NCBI GenBank assembly: GCA_944474755.1
Contig: OX104124.1
Location: 24,898,452-24,962,451, forward strand
From: Limnoperna fortunei
Taxonomy: Eukaryota > Mollusca > Bivalvia > Mytilida > Modiolidae
Direction: 5' to 3'
Length of the DNA: 64,000 nt
Part shown: positions 11,215 to 21,679 of the stretch, piece by piece
Numbering within the stretch: position 1 is the first letter of the stretch
How the letters are laid out: the number at the start of each line of letters is the position of its first letter
Program-made: the position numbers and the translations under genes
Notes under the pieces: model-generated
The model's input: only the letters and a program-made list of their open reading frames with translations
Database searches by the model: none
What the model was told of the DNA's origin: nothing

Positions 11215-11725
11215 AAGCAAACTACGTGGTATATTGTGCACATCTCTGTTATAGTCACGTGATATGGCACACATCACTGGTATAAATAGTCATGTCATGG
11301 TATGGTACACTTCATTGGTATAGTCACGTGATATATCGTACACATAACTAGTATAAATAGTCACGTCATTATATGGTACACATCATTGGAAGTCACGTGA
11401 TATATGGTACACACTGGTATAAATAGTCACTTGATAATATGGTACACATCCCGTCCGACCAAGGGCATTAAGTTGCGGTGTAGGACGTAATAATAAACTC
11501 TCCAAGTAAGTATGGTACACGTCACTGGTATAGTCACGTGATAAGGTACACATCACTGGTATAAATAGTCATTTGATAATATGGTACACATCACTGTATA
11601 AATAGTCATGTGATAATGTGGTACACATCACTGGTAGAGTCACGTGATATATCGTACGCATCACTAGTATAAATATTCACGTTATAACTGAAATACTCAC
11701 GTGATAATATTGTACACATCACTTT
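11215..11725. repeat. Degenerate tandem repeat rich in CACGTG and TATAAATA
   Basis: An irregular repeat of roughly 35-65 bases built from TAGTCACGTGATA, TATGGTACACATCACTGG and TATAAATA. Six exact CACGTG hexamers occur, at 11256, 11325, 11394, 11535, 11641 and 11698. The array is interrupted at 11447-11505 by a short dispersed motif that recurs near 50886-50920. It lies just beyond the 3' end of the membrane-protein gene on the minus strand. Whether it binds bHLH proteins is not known from sequence. Confidence 0.8.
11447..11505 (+). repeat. Short dispersed motif (copy A)
   Basis: CCCGTCCGACCAAGGGCATT followed by a GGTGTAGGACGT block. The same two blocks, in reverse orientation, occur near 50886-50920. 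It is probably part of a longer mobile repeat that I cannot name. Confidence 0.6.
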
Positions 11726-11976
11726 GGCTATAAAAAACTAAAACACCAAAAGGCACATTTTAAGAACAACATATAAAACTTCAAGTCTTCGTGTTAATTT
11801 TTCTTGACCGTTTCAGTGATGGATGAAAGAATACTTTTAAATAGTTGAAGGAATGTTAAAAATAAATAATTTCGTGCTATTTATTTCTTATAAATTATCA
11901 ACAAAATTTACATCATAACAATTGGCAACGAGAAAATAAAAAAGAATTCTTCATAAAAAAAATCCGTCACTATTCT

Positions 11977-14424
11977 TCATAAATCGTTTGCCATATCTAA
12001 AAGCAGTTCCGAACGCATTTCCTCATCGTCCATATAATTTGAGTTATCAATCACCGAGTTGTAAGACAGATTATCTGTTCCATCAAGCAAAGCTTTTTCT
12101 TCGTGCGCATCATTGTCGTCATCATAGAACGAGGTTTTGTTAACAGTAAGATCTCGTGTGTGAAGTTTTTGCCGACAGTAATCGGCGACAAGTTTCTGAA
12201 TACTCAATGTCTCACGCATGCCAGAAAGGTATTCGTCGGTAGTCATTAATTTGTTTGAGAACTTTGGGACAAGACAAATAAAAAGGGCGGTAACAACTTG
12301 AGTCAGGGGATTAATATCCCATAATCCTTGCAGTTTTACTATAGCGCTTATTGCTAAGAAAAGCATAAAAGTAATGAATGTCAACTTTAATATAGAGAAA
12401 AATATTTCAACTCGTATTGGTCTGTGGCGTGAAACAACAAAAAAGAAAACTCCTCGCGAGATCATATGTACTCCATTCTCTATACGAATTAATTGAATGC
12501 GAGGAAACGAATTCATACGCTGGACTTTAATGCAACATTTCTTCACATATCTAAATAAAATGGAATATCCATTGTGAATTTGTTGAATGGCCTCGGTTAC
12601 GTACATTAAAACTGTAATAGCAAACACAAAGTACCCGTATGTAGTGCCCGGATACGCTATCAAACCGGTGAAGGTAAAAATTAAGACACGGGTTATGAAA
12701 TGGAAACTATCGACAAAGACAACTGTCAGAATATAAATATTAAATACCAGCATTCCAACAACAATAAGCGTCGATAAGTATTGTATTATCTTTCCCGGTG
12801 TTCCTAAACGTTTTGCGGTTGCTTTTATTCCATTACAAACAGCACAAACTGTGACTTGAAAGAACAGAAATATCGGAAATCCGTAGTATACCATTGTCAA
12901 AGTCAACTCTATCACACACAATATGCAAACATAAGGCATTATGAATAGAAGTAGTAGAAATATTTTTAAATATTTGTTTGAAGTCATTATATGGAGAAAT
13001 CCGCAAAATCTTCGGAACTGCATCTGAAATGCTAAGCTCCAAAATGAAGGATTAATCAACATGAAGATGTGAGCCTTCATTAAACTGTAGATCTTTTGAT
13101 AGCCAAATTGTCTTTCGATATCAAAAACTGCGCCAAGTTTTCCTCTGGTTTTTACATCCATTGTAAGCGGGGACACCGACAGTAGAATATTGTTTGGTAT
13201 TCCCAAGTTGATAAATGTCTCGAGATCGTTTGGAATACAAACGAGAATAACGGTTGTAACGAAATAAATTCCAAGACCAACGTATGGTCCACCAACACGC
13301 GGCATAAAATTCCTTTTGCTTTTCGTATAACCGGCAACCATGGATCTAAATGCAAGTGGTACTCCGGATTCCACAAGAGTAACAGTGTACTCATAATCAT
13401 ACATGCAATGTACAAGGAGCTGAAAAACAAGAATAGTTAGGCTGAAAAACACTATAATTATGCGCAGTAGCATACTTGCCAACCGAGGGAATTTTACACC
13501 AAAAGTCTGCAACGGTGTCTGTATGATTCCAAAAAATGAAAGGGGGTTAGCGATAAGCCACAATCCATCATCATTTGTCTTTTTTTCAAGCAAATGAAGG
13601 AAATCATTATCATTGCGTTTGGTTTTTTTCTGAAATGGTTTAACAAGACATATTGGAACAAACGCGAACATTAATATTCCAACGACGAACGGTACAATCC
13701 ACCATGCATCATCGTATTTAATTTTGTTTCCGTCACACACTACACGCGTAGAGTTTGTTTCGTATTCATACACAGTCATGCAGCACTTGTATCCTAACGC
13801 TTCAAACGGACACACAATATGCAGACAGAGATTGTACATGGCGTTACTCTCAATGTAAAATCGCTCGTGGTAGCATACATATCCGTATCCGTACTCCACG
13901 TTGGCGCCAGGTAAATGTGCAGCCCTATTTAACATAGAAATCATGGCAAGGCCTATCCTTTGAGTAGTTTCATTTTGTCCAAAAATAACAGGACAATTAC
14001 CAGATGAATTAATGTGAATGTCCATTGGTCCAATCGAATGTGAATCGAGTAGACCTAACGACCAAACACGATACTCTTTAGGCCATTGCAAAAATTGTTT
14101 TCCTCCCTTGTCTCCCGGAAATGTCCATATCCAATTATCAGGTTCAACGGCACACTTTGTTTTGAAAGTTTCCTTGGGTTCAAACTTCAAGTGAAATTTA
14201 AAAAGTCTAGTCGTGTATTCACTTTTACGAAGAAGAAACAGGAATTGATCTGCATCAAGTTGACTAACTGTCATGTTACATTCATTTGTCACGCCATTTT
14301 CCTCTGGATATTTCTTATCCCAATCATCACATGGGAAAACCAGCGGCTTGATTGTCCCAGAACCAATACAAAATAATGTACCGAATAAAACGAAGAAAAA
14401 CAACATCCGTGTAATTTTCAACAT
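11977..14424 (-). CDS. Multi-pass membrane protein of unknown function, complete copy
   Basis: This uninterrupted reading frame gives 815 residues from the first ATG at 14424; the frame is open further upstream but without an ATG. Residues 1-22 look like a signal peptide (ITRMLFFFVLFGTLFCIGSG). An extracellular domain of about 215 residues follows, with ten cysteines and four N-glycosylation sequons (NMT, NSS, NET, NST). Then come about ten hydrophobic segments, roughly at 241-261, 319-341, 381-399, 486-509, 511-529, 547-571, 575-593, 595-613, 673-696 and 706-720, and an acidic C-terminal tail. I do not recognise the family. It is clearly paralogous to the gene at 15334-16776, sharing GVPLAFRSM, KRNFMP, HIFMLINPSFW, YILTVVFVDSF and RHRPIRVE. 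A single exon fits the sequence, but introns outside the frame cannot be excluded. A receptor- or channel-like role is speculation. Confidence 0.88.
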   Translation of the reverse strand: MLKITRMLFFFVLFGTLFCIGSGTIKPLVFPCDDWDKKYPEENGVTNECNMTVSQLDADQFLFLLRKSEYTTRLFKFHLKFEPKETFKTKCAVEPDNWIWTFPGDKGGKQFLQWPKEYRVWSLGLLDSHSIGPMDIHINSSGNCPVIFGQNETTQRIGLAMISMLNRAAHLPGANVEYGYGYVCYHERFYIESNAMYNLCLHIVCPFEALGYKCCMTVYEYETNSTRVVCDGNKIKYDDAWWIVPFVVGILMFAFVPICLVKPFQKKTKRNDNDFLHLLEKKTNDDGLWLIANPLSFFGIIQTPLQTFGVKFPRLASMLLRIIIVFFSLTILVFQLLVHCMYDYEYTVTLVESGVPLAFRSMVAGYTKSKRNFMPRVGGPYVGLGIYFVTTVILVCIPNDLETFINLGIPNNILLSVSPLTMDVKTRGKLGAVFDIERQFGYQKIYSLMKAHIFMLINPSFWSLAFQMQFRRFCGFLHIMTSNKYLKIFLLLLFIMPYVCILCVIELTLTMVYYGFPIFLFFQVTVCAVCNGIKATAKRLGTPGKIIQYLSTLIVVGMLVFNIYILTVVFVDSFHFITRVLIFTFTGLIAYPGTTYGYFVFAITVLMYVTEAIQQIHNGYSILFRYVKKCCIKVQRMNSFPRIQLIRIENGVHMISRGVFFFVVSRHRPIRVEIFFSILKLTFITFMLFLAISAIVKLQGLWDINPLTQVVTALFICLVPKFSNKLMTTDEYLSGMRETLSIQKLVADYCRQKLHTRDLTVNKTSFYDDDNDAHEEKALLDGTDNLSYNSVIDNSNYMDDEEMRSELLLDMANDL

Positions 14425-15333
14425 TTGAAGCAAGATAATGTTGAAAGTATTAGTTGTGTGGAAATGAATATATAAAAGAGCACTTTCGCCTGTTTTTTTT
14501 AATTTGACCTTGCACAATTTTGGAAATCCAAACAACTTCCTTCCCCATATTATATTCTATTCACAATTATTTTTAAAAACACCAGATGCTATAAGTGTGG
14601 AGGAAGTATTTTAAAAGTGTACTCGATTGAGGCCAGCAAAGGATAACTGTACACGGGTAGAACGAAGGCCACCTTTCACAACAACGTCATTGAATGGAAT
14701 CGAACACTAGTCGAGCGCGCATGATTAAATTTCAGTTAATACAGTGTCAGCTAGGTTTAACACATCAGTTTAAAAAAAATTTCTTCAGTATCATATATTG
14801 GTACCAAATGATATTTAAGCATTTAAAAAAATGTTTACTGCTTTAAATCTCAAATTTAAAAAATGCAGTGAAACGTCCAAGGAAACATTTTAAACCTAAC
14901 ATAAAAATATTCACCATAAAGAATAGGTACAGATGACCGAGTACAGATGAGTCCACGCTATAGGTGCTTTCATGCGCTTTTGGGAAAGCCCGTTTGATCT
15001 TCCAATCGTGTGAGATATTTTTTATGTCTTTTTGCTCGCTCTCTTCCGCTGCCCTAGCAGGCATGACATTTGTAACCCAAACACGTATGCAAGAACCTAT
15101 TGATCTTTCCTTTGTTAAGCTTAGTTTTCAGTCATTTTCATATTTGATGTTAATAAATTATATACAAGTAAAACATCAACTCTTTGAAAAGCAATCGAAA
15201 TCGACACTTAATAAATAAATAATGTTAAAATCTTCCTCAATACGCGATAAAACAATCAAAGTTCATGTATTGTATATGACGATTAAAATTGAAGTGTTTT
15301 AAGCGATCTAGGAAGAATCTTTTAACTGTTTCA
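14425..15333. promoter_or_regulatory. Shared upstream region of two divergent paralogues
   Basis: About 0.9 kb separates the start codons of the two head-to-head genes. No ectodomain-like coding sequence for the right-hand gene was found here. It is a candidate bidirectional promoter by position only; no core promoter element was identified with confidence. Confidence 0.4.
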
Positions 15334-16776
15334 ATGATTTTTATTCAGGTCTGTATTCATTACCTTTACGACCAGCATTACACCAAGGAACTGGTGAAAC
15401 ATGGAGTTCCTTTAGCGTTTAGATCAATGGCTGCGGGATACCAATTAAGCAAGAGAAACTTTATGCCACTAATCGGTGGACCTTATATTGGTTTGGGAAT
15501 TTATCTTGTAACAACAACTCTTTTAGTCTGCATACCACGTGACTTAGAAAATATTTTTAACAGGGGTATTCCAAATAATGTGAGACTATCGACATCTCCG
15601 CTTACAATGGACATGAGAACTAAGGCCAAGCTGGGATCTGTATATAATATCGACAGACGTTCTGGGTATGACAAGCTGTACAGTCTCATGAAGGGACATA
15701 TTTTCATGCTTATCAATCCCTCCTTCTGGCATCTGACTATTCAAATGCAGACTCGAAGGTACATTGGATTTCTTAATAGTTATTCAAAAAGTACGCCAGT
15801 GTTTGCCATGCTAATAGTCGGACTTACCATACCGTACATGTTCGTCATTTGTACACTAGAAATTCTACTCGTAGTTGTCTACTACGGTCTGCCAATAGTG
15901 TTATTTTTTCAAGTAACAGTTACAGCATATTGCAAAGAAGTGCAATCAAGATTTGGTGGATTTGGGACTGTTGGAAAGCTGATGCAATATTTATTGACGA
16001 TTACGATAGTTTTTACTTTAGTTTTCAATATGTACATCTTGACAGTGGTGTTTGTTGATAGCTTTCTTTTTATGACCCGGATCTTGATATTTACATTTAC
16101 AGGATTCATTGCCTATCCTAGCAGAACATACGGTTATTTCGTATTTATAATGACAGTGACGATGTACGTAACAGAATCAATCCAAGGTATCAATTTGACA
16201 TACTGTAAACTGTTTAAAAATGTCCGTAAGACTTCTGAATTAATCCAAAAGAAGAATGCATTTCCAGCAGAAATTATTTCTCAGAAGAACGACGATATAG
16301 TGCTGATCTCGAGAGAACTGTTCATGTACATCGTTGCACGACATAGGCCAATTCGTGTAGAAGTATTTTTCTCATTTCTGAAGCTTGTGTTTATTACGTT
16401 TTTGCTTTACATCGCCAGTCGTACCATCGTCACGTTACAGAGGTTATTGGCTTTAAACGCCCTAACCCAAGTAGTTACCGCACTTTTTATTTGCTTATTG
16501 CCCAAACTTTGGCATATGCTCCTCGCAAAAGATGATTACATATATAATGTTCGGGAAAATCTTATAATTAAGAGATTAGTTCTTAGTTATTGCCATCTGA
16601 AATTGGTTGCTATGGAGAATAAAAAATTACAGCATGACGCCAAAAAAGCAGAAAACAATGAACAGAAGGAATACAGTGAAAATAATTTTGAAATCTGGTT
16701 TAATGAATACGATATTTCTTATCACTATGACGACGAAAACGAGTTGGATGCGGATTTGTTTCTCAATTCAATGTAA
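15334..16776 (+). CDS. Paralogous multi-pass membrane protein lacking the ectodomain
   Basis: The frame from the ATG at 15334 encodes about 480 residues. They align over nearly their full length with the C-terminal two-thirds of the minus-strand paralogue, beginning at the segment YLYDQHYTKELVKHGVPLAF. All hydrophobic segments from the second onward are present, and the C-terminus is again acidic. The signal peptide, ectodomain and first membrane segment are absent and were not found upstream. A splice-acceptor-like TTTTTATTCAG ends at 15348 in the right phase, so this could be a downstream exon with lost or distant 5' exons. Alternatively, it is a truncated gene with a new start. The frame is intact over 1.4 kb, which argues against a long-dead pseudogene. 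The function is unknown. Confidence 0.8.
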   Translation: MIFIQVCIHYLYDQHYTKELVKHGVPLAFRSMAAGYQLSKRNFMPLIGGPYIGLGIYLVTTTLLVCIPRDLENIFNRGIPNNVRLSTSPLTMDMRTKAKLGSVYNIDRRSGYDKLYSLMKGHIFMLINPSFWHLTIQMQTRRYIGFLNSYSKSTPVFAMLIVGLTIPYMFVICTLEILLVVVYYGLPIVLFFQVTVTAYCKEVQSRFGGFGTVGKLMQYLLTITIVFTLVFNMYILTVVFVDSFLFMTRILIFTFTGFIAYPSRTYGYFVFIMTVTMYVTESIQGINLTYCKLFKNVRKTSELIQKKNAFPAEIISQKNDDIVLISRELFMYIVARHRPIRVEVFFSFLKLVFITFLLYIASRTIVTLQRLLALNALTQVVTALFICLLPKLWHMLLAKDDYIYNVRENLIIKRLVLSYCHLKLVAMENKKLQHDAKKAENNEQKEYSENNFEIWFNEYDISYHYDDENELDADLFLNSM

Positions 16777-16899
16777 ATAAGCATGAAACCTTTACATGTA
16801 TATGTTGGGGGAAATGTGTATACATTGTTTTGTATAGTTTTTCAACGTACATGTCCTTGAACCTAATAAATAGTTTATAACCTTTCCGTTTGTTATAAT

Positions 16900-17488
16900 G
16901 GTATAAAGGGAAGGCAATCATATACCTAATATACATGGTATAAAGAGAAGGCAATCATATACCTAATATACATGGTATAAACTGAAGGCAATCATATACC
17001 TAATATACATGGTATAAAGGGAAGGCAATCATATACCTAATATACATGGTATAAAGGGAAGGCAATCATATGCCTAATATACATGGTATAAAGAAAAGGC
17101 AATCATATGCCTAATATATACATGGTATAAAGGGAAGGCAATCATATGCCTAATATACATGGTATAAAGGGAAGGCAATCATATGCCTAATATACATGGT
17201 ATAAAGGGAAGGCAATCATATACCTAATATACATGGTATAAGGGAAGGCAATCGTATACCTAATATACATGGTATAAAGGGAAGGCAATCATATACCTAA
17301 TATACATGGTATAAAGGGAAGGCAATCATATACCTAATACACATGGTATAAAGGGAAGGCAATCATATGCCTAATATACATGGTATAAAGGGAAGGCAAT
17401 CATATGCCTAATATACATGGTATAAAGGGAAGGCAATCATATACCTAATATACATGGTATAAAGGGAAGGCAATCATACGCCTAATCT
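16900..17488. repeat. 37-bp minisatellite, about 16 copies
   Basis: Tandem units of the form GGTATAAAGGGAAGGCAATC plus a 17-base ATATACCTAATATACAT end, starting about 125 bases after the stop codon of the right-hand paralogue. ATACC and GGTAT form a short dyad across each unit boundary. Variants include ATATGCC for ATATACC and single indels. Confidence 0.95.
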
Positions 17489-19444
17489 AACAAACTGTAA
17501 ACAAAGAAGAAATACATTCGGTTATGTGATTGACCATTGGTAACAAATTTTGACTTCCACTGGAGAAGACACAAACTGTAGCGGCTACAATTTAACCTGT
17601 AATATTACAAGTTCCTATGTGAGATATGGATACATCTTTACGACTCCCTTATTAGTAGTACAACAGATGCAACACCTCATGCAATCCGAAGTTGGACAAA
17701 AATTACATCTTTTAATACATATACATGAGTTTAAATCATGTACACTGTACTCCGATAGAAAACGTCATATCAGTCTTTCCTACAACACCAACAATATTAT
17801 GTGAGCAAACAAGTATGTTTCGCCTGCACCAACCATCAGAAAATATACATACACCTGCATACCAAATTTCATCAATCTAGATATTCTAGTTCTTGAATAT
17901 TTGGTCGCAAAATGAACAAAGTCATTCAACTGTAAAAATGAGGTAAAGGACATGTGTCTTGAGATATGAACTTGGCCTTAAACTTGGGTGTAATTGTTAA
18001 TACAATCGCTGGTCTCCCTCTGCCGAGTCTTTCATTCGCAGGCGAGACTATAAAACTATAACTGTGAGCAAACCTATCTTAATATAAATAAATATTTAAT
18101 TTAAAAGATATATTTACTATAATGTTAGAAAAAGAATTTTTAAGAAAATCCGAAATCCACACCATTAGGCAATATAACACACGCATCGGCATTTTCCGTT
18201 TTGGATTTTCCGAGCGTGAGTTATATTGACTTATCGGTTTATCATGTAACGTTTTGTTTAGGAGATAATTGTTTTGTATTTAAAGATTTGCTGGCATCAA
18301 TTGGTGATTTGATGGTCGAAAATTGAGTTTACGGATATTTCCAACCTTCACATCACCATTGATGCCTGCAAAACTTCAAATACATTACGGTTACCTCCCT
18401 TCTAATGGTACAGCAATAAGAAACTAAATTAACTGATGAAATGGAAGTTGTTTGTTTACCGGAAATAACCTCTGTGCTTGCGTTAATTTCTGACGGCATC
18501 AATCGTGCCATGAAATTATTCACGTTATCCAATCAGACTTGACGTTACACCATACACTGCATTAGAATTAAGGACGACAACGTCATAACTCTCGTATGAT
18601 TCTGATGAATACATTAACCCAATTCTGGACGAACTTACATGAAAAATGTACATCAAGTATTTGTTTTCTCAGCCATATAAAATTATAATACTATTATATA
18701 TAATAAATATATACTGTCAGTGTACTTGATATAGATGTATGTTTTATTGCCCTTCACCGTTGAAATATAGCATATTCAATGCAATGTACCTTGGAAAAAT
18801 ATTCTTGTGCACCGACTACAATCATATGTAATATTTGTGATATAATGTATCCCAAATGCAGTATCTGTTTCCAATAGGCAATAACACGTCTATTGACAAA
18901 ACGGCAGTAATTTCTCCGATATCAACATGGAATCAAACATCCTACCTACATGCATATCTGCATATGAGGCTTTATTATTTGCGTGCATCCAACAAAGTAT
19001 GACTGAGGTTTTGCGATGACACGTTGCGTACTGGATAGGTTCAAAATCCAAAAGGCCCCTTTTGTAGATTTCGAAAACGAGTAGGTTACCTGTTGCCGCT
19101 ACAAAAGATAAAATTCTGACCCTACCAATTACATACACACATCTTAATTTATAGTCTGTTCCAAATTTAAAATTGAGAAAACCAAATAGGACCGGAACAT
19201 CATATGTACACCTGGAAAAGTTAAGCACCCCTAGTTTTTTTGAAGTCATACATTTTCGAACACCTTTAGACTAATATTTGACTGCCATTCGTTTTTAATT
19301 TGTATAGCAAACAAAAATATGCATTGTTGGGCACAAAGAATCATTATTTTAACAAAAAAAACGCATTATTTTATTTATATATCATTTCATCAAAATATGG
19401 ACGGTGCTCTTTCACGTAGTCTTTAAAAGGTATTGTCACCGTAA
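17489..19444. other. Non-coding stretch with small inverted repeats
   Basis: No supportable gene. A hairpin spans 18170-18229 with 19-base arms (CAATATAACACACGC... against ...GCGTGAGTTATATTG). An imperfect inverted repeat pairs 18284-18310 with 18352-18378 (GGCATCAATTGGTGAT against ATCACCATTGATGCC). Confidence 0.5.
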
Positions 19445-19826
19445 GCTCCAATGTGTAATGAGATAGAAGATGAACTACATTTCTTTTTTCATTGTAAAAT
19501 TAATGAAACACTTAGATCAAAATATATCTATAATTTATACAATCATATTGATCATGTTGACAATATAAGTGAACTTAAAAACCTCTCTTATATTTTAAAC
19601 CCATCAAAACCTGAAGATTTTAAATCCTTGATTTCTTTCATAAAGCAGTCATTAGAACTGAGGAAGGGAGAAAACTAAATTAATTTTATACCTGTTTGTT
19701 ACATTTATGAGGTTTGTTAATATGTATTCTACAATTTGTTTCTTTGTAATGTTTGTCATGAATTGTATTATCCCAACAGGGATTTTTTGTCTACAATAAA
19801 ATTTTGAACTTTGAACTTTGAACTTT
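19445..19826 (+). mobile_element. LINE 3' end with (TTTGAAC)n tail
   Basis: A short open frame encodes the typical LINE C-terminal zinc-binding end CNEIEDELHFFFHC followed by LRSKYI and KSLISFIKQSL, with stop codon at 19678. The 3' untranslated region runs to AACAGGGATTTTTTGTC and ends in about three TTTGAAC repeats at 19803-19826, the usual simple-repeat tail of a target-primed insertion. The element is severely 5' truncated. Confidence 0.88.
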
Positions 19827-21679
19827 ATTAAAATGTCCAATCAAACTTGAAAACGTCATAAACATCACATTGATAAATAACCGTCGAATATCGGGTATAT
19901 CCACCGTTAGCATGAAGGACTACTGCAAACATGCGTCACATACTGAAAGTAGAGAATTTATTAAATGGTTTTCAGTACTTGTTGTATAATAGTACAGTAC
20001 TGGCCTGGAGAATATATAAAATGGTTCTCAGTACTTGTTGTATAATAGTACAGTACTGGCCTGGAGAATATATAAAATGGTTCTCAGTACTTGTTGTATA
20101 ATAGTACAGTACTGGCCTGGAGAATATATAAAATGGTTCTCAGTACTTGTTGTATAATAGTACAGTACTGGCCTGGAGAAGTTATAAAATGGTTTTCAAT
20201 ACTTGTTGTATAATAGTACAGTACTGGCCTGGAGAATATATAAAATGGTTCTCAGTACTTGTTGTATAATAGTACAGTATTGGCCTGGAGAAGTTATAAA
20301 ATGGTTCTCAGTACTTGTTGTATAATAGTACAGTACTGGCCTGGAGAATATATAAAATGGTTCTCAGTACTTGTTGTATAATAGTACAGTACTGGCCTGG
20401 AGAATATATAAAATGGTTCTCAGTACTTGATTTATAATAGTACAGTACTGGCCTGGAGAATATATAAAATGGTTCTCAGTACTTGTTGTATAATAGTACA
20501 GTACTGGCCTGGAGAATATATAAAATGGTTCTCAGTACTTGTTGTATAATAGTACAGTACTGGCCTGGAGAATATATAAAATGGTTCTCAGTACTTGTTG
20601 TATAATAGTACAGTACTGGCCTGGAGAAGTTATAAAATGGTTCTCAGTACTTGTTGTATAATAGTACAGTACTGGCCTGGAGAAGTTATAAAATGGTTCT
20701 CAGTACTTGTTGTATAATAGTACAGTACTGGCCTGGAGAATATATAAAATGGTTCTCAGTACTTGTTGTATAATAGTACAGTACTGGCCTGGAGAATATA
20801 TAAAATGGTTCTCAGTACTTGTTGTATAATAGTACAGTACTGGCCTGGAGAAGTTATAAAATGGTTCTAAGTACTTGTTGTATAATAGTACAGTACTGGC
20901 CTGGAGAATATATAAAATGGTTCTCAGTACTTGTTGTATAATAGTACAGTACTGGCCTGGAGAATATATAAAATGGTTCTCAGTACTTGTTGTATAATAG
21001 TACAGTACTGGCCTGGAGAATATATAAAATGGTTCTCAGTACTTGTTGTATAATAGTACAGTACTGGCCTGGAGAATATATAAAATGGTTCTCAGTACTT
21101 GTTATATAATAGTACAGTACTGGCCTGGAGAATATATAAAATGGTTCTCAGTACTTGTTGTATAATAGTACAGTACTGGCCTGGAGAATATATAAAATGG
21201 TTCTCAGTACTTGTTATATAATAGTACAGTACTGGCCTGGAGAATATATAAAATGGTTCTCAGTACTTGTTGTATAATAGTACAGTACTGGCCTGGAGAA
21301 TATATAAAATGGTTCTCAGTACTTGTTGTATAATAGTACAGTACTGGCCTGGAGAATATATAAAATGGTTCTCAGTACTTGTTGTATAATAGTACAGTAC
21401 TGGCCTGGAGAATATATAAAATGGTTCTCAGTACTTGTTGTATAATAGTACAGTACTGGCCTGGAGAAGATATAAAATCGTTCTCATTACTTGTTGTATA
21501 ATAGTACAGTACTGGCCTGGAGAATATATAAAATGGTTCTCAGTACTTGTTGTATAATAGTACAGTACTGGCCTGGAGAATATATAAAATGGTTCTCAGT
21601 ACTTGTTGTATAATAGTACAGTACTGGCCTGGAGAAGTTATAAAATGGTTCTCAGTACTTGTTGTATAATAGTACAGTA

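Noticed and set aside
14964..15218. Upstream exon for the ectodomain-less paralogue
   Set aside because: The encoded residues do not resemble the cysteine-rich ectodomain of the left gene.
17550..17804. 84-codon plus-strand open frame beside the 37-bp array
   Set aside because: No domain or supporting context.
18890..19249. 119-codon minus-strand open frame
   Set aside because: No recognisable motif, no paralogue in the window, surrounded by non-coding DNA; could be chance.
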